Shown: piece by piece, positions 50,729 through 61,705 of the stretch
Layout: the number at the start of each line of letters is the position of its first letter
How positions within the stretch are numbered: position 1 is the first letter of the stretch
Assembly: GCA_020086605.1 (NCBI GenBank)
Contig: JACBWW010000046.1
Coordinates: forward strand, 6,086,133-6,150,132
Length of the DNA stretch: 64,000 nt
Origin: Lanius collurio
Lineage: Eukaryota > Chordata > Aves > Passeriformes > Laniidae
Direction of reading: 5' to 3'
Notes under the pieces: generated by a model
Databases searched by the model: none
Seen by the model: the letters and a program-made list of their open reading frames with translations, nothing else
What the model was told of the DNA's origin: nothing
Position numbers and translations under genes: made by a program

Positions 50729-50734
50729 TTTATT
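50729..50734 (-). promoter_or_regulatory. Polyadenylation signal of the 1,374-bp LTR
   Basis: AATAAA on the minus strand, about 45 bp before the LTR end. It sets the sense direction of this LTR. Confidence 0.6.
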
Positions 50735-51370
50735 TTATAAGGAAAACAAAATAAGAAGATATTGAGGAAAACTAGATAGCTGCAAGGCAAAAAACAGGTT
50801 CAAACTTAAATGGTTGCAGTACAAGGAGGAAGTTTTATTACTAACAGAATTGAAAGATATAACAAGAAATTAAAACAAACACCCCCCCCTTCTTCCCAGC
50901 ACTTTACTCTTTTTCTTAACTAGCACAAAAGATAACACAAGATAGGATTCTAGTCAGTGTCACAGTTCTTGAAAAGTCTCTCTCCTATGCTTAAGGAAAA
51001 AAGGGTTTTCTTGCTTTGCGTGGTTCCTCAAACTGTCCCCAACAACAGACCCGTCCGGAAAGAAACAAAAGCTGTGGTGTAATATAGCTCTTCTATGAAA
51101 AAATATCAGTTTTTTCACAGTGCCACACCTGGGCCATCACATGGGGTTATCAATCTTTTTAAGGATCGATCATTTTGGCCTGAACACAAAGGCTTTTTCT
51201 GCTACAAATCCTTAAAAACCTCTCACTGCTTCTATATCCTGGCATAGGCACTCTGTCTTCACAATCTTCACGGGTCACACGTAAGTCTTCCATCCCCCAT
51301 GTACTTCAAATGAATTAAAGAGACAAACAGTTTGAGATATTACAGTTTCTTACCACCGCATGCCAGAAGG

Positions 51371-51378
51371 ATTTTTAA
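51371..51378 (-). promoter_or_regulatory. TATA-like box of the 1,374-bp LTR
   Basis: Minus-strand TTAAAAAT directly downstream of a CpG-rich block and upstream of the probable R region. It fits an LTR core promoter. Confidence 0.4.
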
Positions 51379-51618
51379 GCTCCGCGCGAGGAACGCGGCA
51401 CCGCCCCTTTTCTCCGCCGCCATTTCAGCTCCGTCTCACATGGCTCACTCTCTCTGACTCCGAAACCTCTATGTTGAAGAATGTTCTTGTTCACGCTTTA
51501 TGGTGAAGAAAGCCTTGCTCCCTTTGTGCTGCTGGCTGCAGAGAGGAGGCTCCGCCGGCTCCGTGTGGAGATCAGGGGGGACCCGCCGGTCCCAAGAAGC
51601 CGCTCTGGAAAGATTTTA

Positions 51619-51866
51619 GCTGTGTGCCAGTCCATGGCTGGGTTTAGCTGTGTGCCAGCCCATGGCTGGGTTTAGCTGTGTGCCAGCCCATGGCTGGGTT
51701 TAGCTGTGCCAGCCCATGGCTGGGTTTAGCTGTGTGCCAGCCCATGGCTGGGTTTAGCTGTGTGCCAGCCCATGGCTGGGTTTAGCTGTGTGCCAGCCCA
51801 TGGCTGGGTTTAGCTGTGTGCCAGCCCATGGCTGGGTTTAGCTGTGCCAGTCCATGGCCAGGTTTA
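51619..51866. repeat. Minisatellite, nine 26/28-bp units in the LTR U3
   Basis: Seven 28-bp and two 26-bp copies of a GCTGTGTGCCAGCCCATGGC-TGGGTTTA unit. The short copies (fourth and ninth) lack one TG. The inner copies are almost identical. Only the first and last carry TCCATGG in place of CCCATGG, and the last also has GGCCAGG. Most units contain the perfect inverted repeat CCAGCC-CAT-GGCTGG. U3 tandem repeats in retroviruses often act as enhancers. Confidence 0.95.
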
Positions 51867-52058
51867 GCTGCCTGGGCTCTGGGATGGTTCCCTCCCCACC
51901 GACCCAGCCCAGCCCGGAGGCTTCGAGGCCCCCCCACCTCCCTCAGGCGGGCTGGAACAAGAGGAACTCCCGCCTTTCCGTGCGGTTTAAATGTGTAAAT
52001 TGTGAGAAGCGTTATTGGTCCAAAAATCTGTCTATCAACTCAGATTCAACCCACTACA

Positions 52059-52063
52059 GGAGT
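52059..52063. repeat. Right target-site duplication of LTR (GGAGT)
   Basis: Exact copy of 50680-50684. Confidence 0.85.
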
Positions 52064-54672
52064 ATATTGCATTTTAGATTTGAGCTGCCTGGATGTCTGT
52101 GTCCTTTACAAAGCGAACCACAGCCCACAGTGCCCCTACATCCAGACCCTCAGGGACATGGCATCCTTTCTCACCAGCAGCCACAGTGGTGCTGGATGGT
52201 TTTTCATTGAGCATCTCAGCGAAGCTGTGCTGAGCACCATCAGCCTGACAGCCAGGCAGGAGAGCACTCCAGTATTAATTAACTCACCCTGCCAAGAGCC
52301 AGTATTGATTTGCTTTTACAGGACTTTGATGAGTCTTGATGATGATTCTATGGAGCTAGGAAGATTTCCTGCCCTCAGAAGACTAGAGCAGCCATAATTA
52401 TAAAATAATTGTGTGTTTTCTTCTAAAGTAGTATTTTATTATTTGATGAATCTCTTCTTTGTACTGAGTGGACAGTATGACTTCACAAATTACTTGTTTA
52501 CTGTCATGCTCTGATTTATAATTCTCCCTTAAAATTTTAGAGGGTGGGTTTTTTCCCAGATATGCATTCAAATTACTGTAAAAGTAGGTCACATAATATT
52601 CGTGCAGATGTTCCCCTTCCCCTCTCGCTCCAGCTCCCCATTGGTGTATGGGCTGACAATATGTTTGTGCTGATGACCCAAAGCACCACTTTGTGAAAGA
52701 TGAACCGATCTCATAAATCTTTCACCATGATCCTGCTGTGTGTTAAAGGCTTACATGTAGTTTGGAATATTAATTAAAGGCAGTTAAACCACATTTTTTT
52801 TAAAAAGTGTGTCCTTAGTGTTTTCTACCTAGAAGAGATTCTTGTTCTGCATTTGCCTTGCATGCGCTGTTCCTTGAAGTGCTTGCTAAGGTTTAGGGAG
52901 TGTTGCTGGTGGGGGAGAGTGCGAGTCAGCCTTGCTGCCTGTGCCAGCTCTGATGTCCCGAGCTCAGAGGAGAATAGTGGGAGGGGTCTCTTCTCCCGCT
53001 CTACTCCACCAGGGCTGCTGCGACCTGCCATGAAGCTGGGGACAGGATTTATGTTGGTTTGTGTGGAGAAAGAAAGCAAAAACAGGGTAGAAGCACAGTA
53101 AGGTAAGGCAGAAGCTGGTCTGGCAGCAGCTGTGAGAGCAAAGGGGGACAGATATAGCAGGAAGCAGATTTATACCACTGTTTCCTCGGCACTGGATAGG
53201 AGTTTTCCCGTAGGAGGTTTTTATGGAGAGGTGCAAAGAGCTGTTAAGTCATTAGTGCAGTTTCCCATTGTGGCAGCATTATTTCTCGTTATCTCCACTT
53301 TATAGCTCCTCTTTCTCACTAGCGACTACTGACCCAGTAAATATTTGTCCTGACTGTATTATCCGCATCCCAAATGCTTACCTTGTCCTCTGGCATGCAA
53401 CTTAAAGACATTACAGCCCCTTTTTCTACCTGACAGGGAGAGTCTGACAAGCGCTGGCTGCTAATGCCTGCTCGGGAAACAAATCCTGATCTTCAGTAAG
53501 GGCTGGGCAAGTTATCCCCCACAAAAGCACTTTTCTTCCTTCAGCTTTTAAACCCTCGACTTCGAAGACGTCCTTGACAAAACAGCTTCTAAAGCAATCT
53601 TCCCATTTCACAGCACCAGCTCTTTGCCTTCTTTTATTTTCTGTTCCATTAACTCAGTGTTTTGCAGCCAACACTCCTGTTAATTAGGTGCTAATTTATT
53701 ATTCCAGCCAGTTGTTATTACTGTGTAACTCGCCTCCACACACAGACACACCCCACCCCCAGGCTGTCTCAGGTTTGAGTTTTGGGTGTTCTTCCAGCCA
53801 TGGCATCACTATAAGGCTAGGTGACCAGCAGCCCCAAGTTAGCATCCAAGGGAGACACCAAGACTGCCCTGGCCATGAAGGGCAAAAATAAGGTCCCCTC
53901 TGGGGATGTTCCCAGTGCTTCCTTCCCCAGCTCAGTATCATGCCTGTGCATGAACCCCTATTCCAGCATGGTCCTTTCCAGGCAAACCATCCCCATGAGC
54001 ACTGACAGGATCTTCTTCTCAGGGCATTTATATCTCGTGGTCAGTTGATTTTAAAGAGGTATGACTGCTTATTGGAGCACATGCCATCCCTCTTCCATCT
54101 GGACTCCCTCATGTCCATTAAAACCCAACAGCATTTCTGTGGGGGAAGGATGAGTCACACTGGCAAAATTGGACAACAGTTTTCTCACTCTATTCTTACA
54201 ATTTTTTTCTTTAAATATTAACAATAACTTTTTTTATGGAAAATCAAGCTTGTAAAAACTCCTGAAGATAGGAGTAATTATCCAGCTGGCTCTTGTTAGT
54301 GCATCTGCCCTTGCTTCAATTCATTAATTAGTGATATTAATTAGTTGTATTATTTGCAAGCTGATACTTCTAAAGCAAAGGAGGCTGGTTGCAAGAATGT
54401 GGTTCATAACCTCTCTGTGGATGAGTAAAGGTTTATTGGAGGTGCCCTGGAGAGTTGTGGAAATGCCTGCCGGGTAGCAAAGGTGGCTATGTCCATTACT
54501 GCTGGCAGGAGCATCCTACAATTTTGGAGATAAAATACTGATTTTAATGATGTTGTTTGTGTGTATAGGATCACAGCTGCTGTGCTGGTGTCTCCCATTT
54601 CAGTGAATGTTGATTTTGCCTATGTGTTGAGGACATTTCTGTTGCTCAGCATCCTGGTGTGCCCTTCCCGCC
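52064..54672. other. Single-copy DNA, no gene recognised
   Basis: No gene supported. 53640-53705 and 54300-54365 are AT-rich with repeated TTAATTAG motifs and may be regulatory. Confidence 0.5.
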
Positions 54673-55538
54673 TGTTATGATCCAGTTTAAACCCAGAAGA
54701 GCAAAGAAAACTAAGTCTCTGTGTATAAAATGGAAAGAACTTTGCAGGTTCAAAATATACCCAAAAATGTGATTAAAACCTGTGAGAAACAAAGCCCACT
54801 CCTCTTTTTGGGGTTTTATAAATTTAATAAGGGACAATAGGGGACAAAGGTCACTTAAGGCAAAATTACAATGTTGGGTGTGTGGCTCATAGTCGGAGAC
54901 ATGCTCACTTACACAGATTTTCCAGTTATATGTTTTAGCATTATGCATATTAATAAACCACAATGCATATGCATAGTTCTTTTCTGAGAACTAATTTACA
55001 TTTTTTAGAAGGGATTAACATAGTGCCTCCCCCAGTCCGCCTTTTAGAACATGCGTAATGTGATCATGGGGATCTTCGGGGGTCTTCTCCGATGAAGGCT
55101 CAGATCTTCCTCAAATCTTGAACTTTTTAATTTTGTCTTTGGAGCATGCACAGTTATTGTGTTTCTAAGTCTTTCTGGATCCAGCCAGTTTAAATTCTTT
55201 ACTTGGTGGTTAATTGGCTTCACTTTTGCTAATTTCTCATTAGTACATCCTGCTACTTCCCTTATCTAGCTGTACTTGTCTATTTTTGAGATTATTCACC
55301 TGGCGAGTTTCCATTTATTTAAGCCTTAAGCAATTAGTTAACTATATACTAGCTATTACATTGTATAAAAAGTTATGATTCAAATTATATAGGTATAGAA
55401 AGTTATGAATCAGGTTATATAGGTATAACTCAAGCTATATAAACATCTTGTAACTTTGACCCCAGTTATAATGTTAACTAGTTAATATCTGCATAGCAAA
55501 GTTATTCTTAACATGTTTGCACATAATATTTCCTAACA
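54673..55538 (-). mobile_element. AT-rich LTR with terminal inverted repeats
   Basis: 866-bp block whose ends are TGTTATGA and, on the minus strand, TGTTAGGA (7 of 8 identical). On the minus strand it has a TATA-like TTATATAGC (about 55436), AATAAA (plus TTTATT near 55315) and the general look of an avian ERVK LTR. Left and right flanks (CCCGCC and TTCTAA) do not match. The insertion may therefore be rearranged, or one end may be misplaced. Confidence 0.5.
55369..55428. repeat. Two 30-bp tandem repeats
   Basis: Units at 55369-55398 and 55399-55428 share AAAGTTATGA and TTATATAGGTATA. A third, decayed part-unit follows. They lie in the probable U3 of the LTR at 54673-55538, upstream of its TATA-like box. 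Confidence 0.8.
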
Positions 55539-55624
55539 TTCTAATACATAATATTTCTTACATTTCACTACCCATGAAAGCCAATGCTATAATAACTGTT
55601 TATCATAAACCAGAGGAGGTTAGA

Positions 55625-56150
55625 TGTTGGTGCCAAAAAATTGACATATTTTATTTAACAGTAAAAGAGGCAAAGAGAAAGAGAAAAGAAAGAAAGAAAG
55701 AAGTGTATGTAGGGGCTGGGGGGACAGGGAGAGAGAGACAGAGGTTAGGTAGAAGCATATCACCCTTCCGAGTGTACCAACAACGTCTTGTTGCTCCCAT
55801 CCATATGGTCTTCTTTGTGGTGAGGATCCCCCACCACCATGCTGAGAAGTATAAAATCCAGTGGAATAATATACGTTTAGGGCCAGGTGGGGACACTCAG
55901 GTGCCTCCCTTGCAGGGGGCCAGTTTGACACTGTCCTTTGCAATGCTATGTATTTGTTGCATCATGCTGCAGTGCTCTGGTGCAGGGTCTGGGGCACCCT
56001 TGGGGGGTGCCTTTGATGGGCCATGACACCCCTCTGCTGTGGATAAGCTTTTCCCCAGGTGAAGGGCCCTGCAGCTTGGGCTCCCCTGCACAGCAGAGGA
56101 TGGGGTGGTCACTGTGCCTCTAACCAGAGGCTTTTCCCACACACAGCCAA
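55625..56150 (-). mobile_element. Probable second LTR fragment, right end uncertain
   Basis: Starts TGTTGGTGCC. On the minus strand AATAAAATATGTC lies about 30 bp before that end, as in a short U5. A purine-rich run (AAAGAAAGAAAGAAAG) and LTR-like sequence follow. No matching target-site duplication was found, so it may be truncated. It lies 86 bp from the LTR at 54673-55538. Confidence 0.42.
55671..55702. repeat. (GAAA)n purine microsatellite
   Basis: Run of GAAA and AAAG units in the LTR-like block. Confidence 0.75.
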
Positions 56151-59100
56151 AGCCTCTCTTCCTCCCACCCTTTTGTGTGAGGGTCTGACAGCTGATAGCC
56201 CTCGTGCTTCTGTCTCCATTCCCAAGGTGTTAAGCCATGTGCTCTGTGAATGTATCCTTTTTCCCCAGCCCTGGGTTGTTACTTTATCTTCATCAGCAAG
56301 TGGCCAAGGGCCTCAGTCAGAAGGCCTATTCAGAGTGTGGTGGTCATCTCTGCAGCTTTTGTAATATTTTGCTATAATAGGCAAAGGTCCATCATAAAAA
56401 GGCTTAAGTCATAAAATATAGTATTTCAGTCTCCAACACCTCTCCTTTCTGACTGTGGTGCTCTGGGGGTTTTGTCATGCTGTGGTGAACCCAGATGGCT
56501 TGAGAGCTCTGCTGGCTCAGCTCTGCAACTGGTGTTGCAGAAGGTGGTGAGTCCTCCTGGCTCCACATCATGGCCCCAGGGGATGTTTGTCAAGGCCCCT
56601 TCTAAGCCATATCAGATTGAAAGCCTGCATCAGCTCCAGTTACCTGCTGTAATGCCAAGAACAGATCTGTTATTGCCTATCCTCAAGGTCCACAGTTCAG
56701 TTCCAGGTTTGTTTTCAAAACAGCAGCTTCTCTGCAACGTGACTGTGTCAAGTCTCTGGTGGTGTCAGTTGTGTCACTTGAGGATATAGCACAATGTCAT
56801 CGAGCCCTGCAACAACTCAGCCTTAGCAACATGGTTGAGGTCATTTATGTAACCAGACAGGCCGACGCTTGCTGTGAAGATGTAAGGGTGTATCGTGTAA
56901 TTTAGGCTTTCAGGTCTTTTGCATATGCCACAGTTGCTTAAGAGGATCGTTTTCGTCAAGGAGAGCAAGGTACTGCCATCAAGGAAGAGAGCTCTGTGGA
57001 GATGGGCATATGAGGAGACGGGTCACACTGTGGTGGCAGAAAAGGCTGAAGCTGCAGATAAACAAAAGATGGTTTGGTGAGAGAATTGGGGTGCTGCTGT
57101 CAACTGTCAATTATCCCATTCAGTTTTGTTTGTGCTATGGTCAGTTGACTCCCCCATGATACTCCAAGCCTGACAGGAGCAGTTAAACAATCTTTGCAAT
57201 TTTGTTAACACAGCTTCCAGGATGTGAGTTGAACTGAGAGACATGGAAGCAGGGAGTTTGGGTACAGGTCCCTACTGTGCTCCTGCAGGGCAGTGCCAGG
57301 GTGAGCAAACCACACAGCCAGTCCTCCTGTCAGAGATACTGAAACTGCTCAGATTTAATTCCAATGATGCTTAGAGATCAGGTAGTGTCTGTGGAATTAG
57401 GGCCTTTGGTTTGAACGTATGCCAGGAATTGCCAACTCTTGCAAAATACCCAAGCTGGTTTTTGATTTTCTATTTCCCTCTCCCTCATTTTATATCTAGA
57501 AAGGTCACTAAGTATTAATGCAATATTTTTGGCTGTATAAGCCATCAGGGAAGGACCAAATGGTGGCATTGAAGAGGTGGTGGAACAGTCACAGTTGGAG
57601 CATGGGCTCTCCTGTCATTGCTTCTTTTACTGCTGTGGAGAGCTGTCCCATTCCCACCATCACCAGGTTTTTTGCTTTCTGTGGCACAGTTACCCAGGGT
57701 GCTCAGCAAGTGAGTTGGCTGTGGGGTGCCATTGTTCCAACCCATGGGCAGGAGAAAGCTACTTGGATCCCATGTTGGAAAACATGATGCTGGGCAGCCC
57801 TAAGGAGCAGCTGTTCTTCGAGCAGTTCTTTTGTCCATATAGATTAATGGCCCTTTAGACCAGGAAACTGTGCAGATTTTAGGGGTACAGCAAGGGGCTT
57901 CAAAGGTGGGACCGTGCATTTGCAGAGTGGGGCTGCCTGTGGTGTGATCCTGCTGGGCCATGGTATGATCCTATGCTGTGACTGTGGGCATGCTCAGACC
58001 CCAGAGCTCACAGTAAGTGTTCACCTGACTCCTTTCAATGTTGATCTACAGGCAGAGGCTCAGTAGGTGGTTAACACTTTTCCCCCTGCTGTGTGCTCTC
58101 ACAACTTGAGGTAATTTGGTGATTTGACATAGTTTCTCCCTCACACCAAATATAAATCAGCAAATTGGCACAGTCTGCAGGACTGTAGCACTGCTGTCGC
58201 TGGGGCAGAGACAGTGCAGCAGGTGCTGTTAGTGTGCAGCCAATGTGCTGCTAGCATACTGAAACCTGAATTTCTGCTGTGTGCGAGCCCCAGGAGAGTC
58301 GTACTGCAAACAACCTCTCTTGTCCTTGCAGACCCTTGGCCCATCACCCAAACCCTTCGTGCCCTGGACCAGACAGTGGGTAGGTGCTCTACCCCCCCAG
58401 CTCATCATTCACGGCTGTGTTGGGGGCTAGCTTCATCTGTGAGGTGTCCTGATGGCCTGGTGTGGACACAGGAACCCGAGCTGGCCCACAGTTAATTAAC
58501 TATGAGAACCACTAATTTTGTACAGCTTCATAATTAATTTCTTAGGGGTTTTTTTCTTGGTGTTTCTGTTAATGAATTAACATGTGCTCATAGAAGTATC
58601 CTAGTAAGGCTTGAAGAGCTGATTTACAGGGCAGAAAAAAACCCTCTCATTTTGCAGCAGCATTTAGCTGATGAAATGTAAAGATGCAATGAGCTGATTA
58701 GTGATTCTGGTAATGTAATTAGTACCTCTGTTCTTTCATATGTGCAGAGCTGGAGGTTGAGCTGAGCACTCATTGAAAATTTGCCCTGAATGCGCAGTTC
58801 AGCGTGCTCAAAGTTATTGCTCCCTCGTTATGATTCCTCCAGTAATTCCAAATTAAGTAGATATACTTGTAAACTAAAAGCAGGGCATGCCTGTGAATTG
58901 CAAGGGCTGGAGAATTCGGTTGCAGGATGGGAATGTTACTACTATGATTCACCACAGACTGGGCAGGGAGGGGCTGTAGCAGAGCAAACACCTTGGTGGC
59001 TGTCACTCCTGCCAGATGCAGAGCTGGTGGTGGAGCCTGTCTCAAGTCCTTGTCTGCACTTCCATGGCTGCTACAGGCAACCAGCCTCGTGTGGTTCTGC

Positions 59101-61240
59101 AGTTACTTCTTCTTATCATTGCAGCCATCATAAACCATAATTCCCAGTCTGAAACCAAGCTCAGATGAGCTCATTTTTCCATGCAACATGATTTTGGCAT
59201 GCCTTACATGAAGCTTTTTTTTCCCTCCCACATTTTTAATAAATATAACATTATCAAAATATTAGTGATGCTTGATTTGCTGCTGTTGGTTTACCACAGA
59301 TAACAGCATGGAGTGTTCTTCCTGTTCTGATTCAATAGTACATGACAAGGGAATCCAATTAGTTCAGATTTAGATGACATGCCTTCAATTATGTAATCCC
59401 GTTAGGAGGTGCCTGCAGCCAAGTCTGTGCTCACAGTCTCAGCAGACATAACTCTAATGGGATGTGTTGCACTATTGCTATGTGGTAAGCACAGCTTTGA
59501 TAGAGAGCATGACCTGTCTCTCCCAGTTGTGTTTGTGGGAATGGAGAACACAAAAAATGACCCAGCTGTACTTGAGGCTCTAATCTGGCAACAAGTTATG
59601 TCACTACAAGAACAAAGCTTTGCAATGAAAGGTGAACTTGCAATGACTGTATATTTTGTGTATTCAAAATCATTCACTAAGTGCAGCACTTTGAATATGA
59701 TCTTATATTCAATTCCATAAATGGAAGAGGTATTGGTTTTAGTTTTTTCTCTTGAATACCATCTCATATTCATATGTACTTGGAAATGTTGGATATTTAT
59801 GAGAATATAAAGCAGTGATGACAACATAAGACTAAATCTTAGCACAGTTACTACTTGCTTTAAATTATTAATTTTTAAGAAGCAGGATAAAAAATTCTGC
59901 TATGCAAATTCTGTGGCACTGGAGTTGGTGTACATATCCATTACCATAAAGCTATCTAAATAGTGGTTTTAAAATAATTGTATAATGTTGATGCAGAGTT
60001 ACAGTTTCTGCAGGCAGAAAGAGGCAATTCTAGTGGCAGATCTGTCTCCCCAAGATGTGGGATGTAACATCTCTCATAAATAAAGCTGTTTAGATGAATT
60101 TAGCATCACTTGCAAACCAGAAGATTTCTGCAATACCTTTAGGTAACATGGCTCAAGCAGGATTTGACGGGGCTCAGCTCTCCAAGGGCTGGGAAGAAGC
60201 TGGATGGGCTATGTGGGGTGTATTTTTGGTAGAGGGTGCTCAGGCCTGTGAAAACTGCAGAAATTTAAATACATTTAATAGCCATTAAAAGGTCAAAGCT
60301 CTGACAACTGTGTGACATCTCGTGCCCAGTCTTGCCCTGTGTTTGGGCTGGACCTGCAGACAGGTTTATTCTGCAAAGCAGGGATGTGAGCTGTACCTCT
60401 TTTGGCCAGTGCTAACTAGAGCTTGGCCAAACAGTATTTAAATATATAGCTTTTATTAGGAAGAAAATCTCCCTAATCCTTGCTCTGTGAAAGTATGAGT
60501 GATAGCATCTCTACTTTCATAATCTTTTGCAGTTCTCACGTGAATATATGAAAGAATTTAATAATGATCTAGGTTAGAAAATGATCATGCATATGCATAC
60601 ATCTTTAGTATCAGTCTTCTCTGACTTTCTTTCCCCTTACTTATGTTGAGAGAGTAAGCCAGCAAATGGTTTCAATGTATGATGCATCCAATATCACTTT
60701 TCCCATAAACAGAAAAAGTATGCTTCCTCTGTTGATGTGATGAGACCAGGATGCATTTAAGTGTCTAGAGAAAGTGTCATTTTGTTTAAAATAATGTGAA
60801 GGGGAGCCCAGTCACAGTATATTGAAATGCATTATGGAGGTGCTTCTGTTTTAATGACAGGACAGGGGAGATGCAACTAAAGATGCTGCTGTTGTGCCTG
60901 AGCCCTGTCCCAGATCACCACTGTTGGGAACCCTTTTTGCACCTGCTGCTCTTGTCCCCATCCCTGCACAGATGCTTTGCCAGAAAGCCCCACTCAGGTG
61001 GTGATTAGCTGTGCATTAATCTGACCCCATGGTAGATTGCTTAGCCTGCAGATACAATGGAGTATATCAACCTCAGTTCAAAACCCAGTGTAATTTTGTG
61101 GGAATTAATTGTTCAGATAAATTTGGTAAAGCACAGTTTCTTAATCTGCTGAATGGGAAAAGACACTACTGCCTGCAATTTGGGAATAAATTGGATTATT
61201 CTAGATTAACCTCTCCAGGAATGGAGACATAGGAAGAGGC
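56151..61240. other. Single-copy DNA, no gene recognised
   Basis: About 5 kb with no supported gene. 58495-58730 and 59220-59400 are AT-rich stretches with repeated TAATTA-type motifs that resemble conserved non-coding elements. Confidence 0.5.
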
Positions 61241-61697
61241 TGTTGCTGCTCAGACAGTCAATTTTCAGGTTTATTTATTGCAGCAATCCAGCTGCCAGCA
61301 TGACTGAAAGCAGAGCCTGAGCCACTGCCATGCACTTCATCCTGCTCTGGAGCACCTGTTTGCTGAGTTCGAATGCAGAAGCATCAATCTGCTGCAAAGA
61401 AGGCCGCGTACCCCAGCACTGGGAGCACTGGACACTGCTTGGGCTTCTCTCTTGGGGAACAAAATACCCAGGCATGTTTCCCTGGGTGTTCAGGAGTTTG
61501 TTGGAAAGTTTTGTTAAAGCATCTGTGCTCCAAGACAAGTTCAGTCCACAGATCCTGTTTGATCTACAAGCACCCTGATTGGTTCCCTTTAGGAAGAGTT
61601 TCCCCGGTGGGCTTAGAGGAACACCAGAGGTCTTGCCATCTTCACCTCTGGATGCCAGCGTGGTGCTGGATTAAGTGACAGTGAGCAAATCTACACA
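61241..61697 (-). mobile_element. Candidate solo LTR with an offset flanking repeat
   Basis: On the minus strand the block runs from TGTGTAGATTTG (61697) to GAGCAGCAACA (61241), with TG...CA ends. It has CCAAT (GGGAACCAATCAGG near 61575-61588) and a doubled poly(A) signal AATAAATAAA about 35 bp before the end. The 7-bp sequence AAGAGGC flanks it at 61234-61240 and 61699-61705, but one extra base lies between the LTR end and the right copy. A minus-strand frame of 87 codons (61275-61538) ends inside the AATAAATAAA, so a small retrocopy is a weaker alternative. Confidence 0.45.
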
Positions 61698-61705
61698 TAA
61701 GAGGC

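Larger units (their letters stand above)
50685..52058 (-). mobile_element. Large solo LTR (1,374 bp) with a U3 minisatellite
   Basis: Ends are TGTTGTGGTTTG and CAACCCACTACA on the plus strand, which form an imperfect terminal inverted repeat, inside exact 5-bp TSDs. On the minus strand U3 begins TGTAGTGGGTTG (52058) and has a CCAAT box (plus ATTGG, 52014-52018). Then come nine tandem repeats, a CpG-rich stretch with a YY1-like GCCGCCATTT (about 51415-51426) and a TATA-like TTAAAAAT (51371-51378). The poly(A) signal AATAAA (plus TTTATT, 50729-50734) is near the end. No internal viral genes are present. The 5-bp TSD suggests an ERVL or ERV1/3-type source rather than ERVK. Confidence 0.85.

Noticed and set aside
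51481..51998. Short plus-strand frames across the minisatellite
   Set aside because: The 28-bp unit is not a multiple of three and the frames only reflect the repeat.
55517..56026. 169-codon plus-strand frame
   Set aside because: Runs through a GAAA microsatellite and LTR-like DNA against the probable sense strand.
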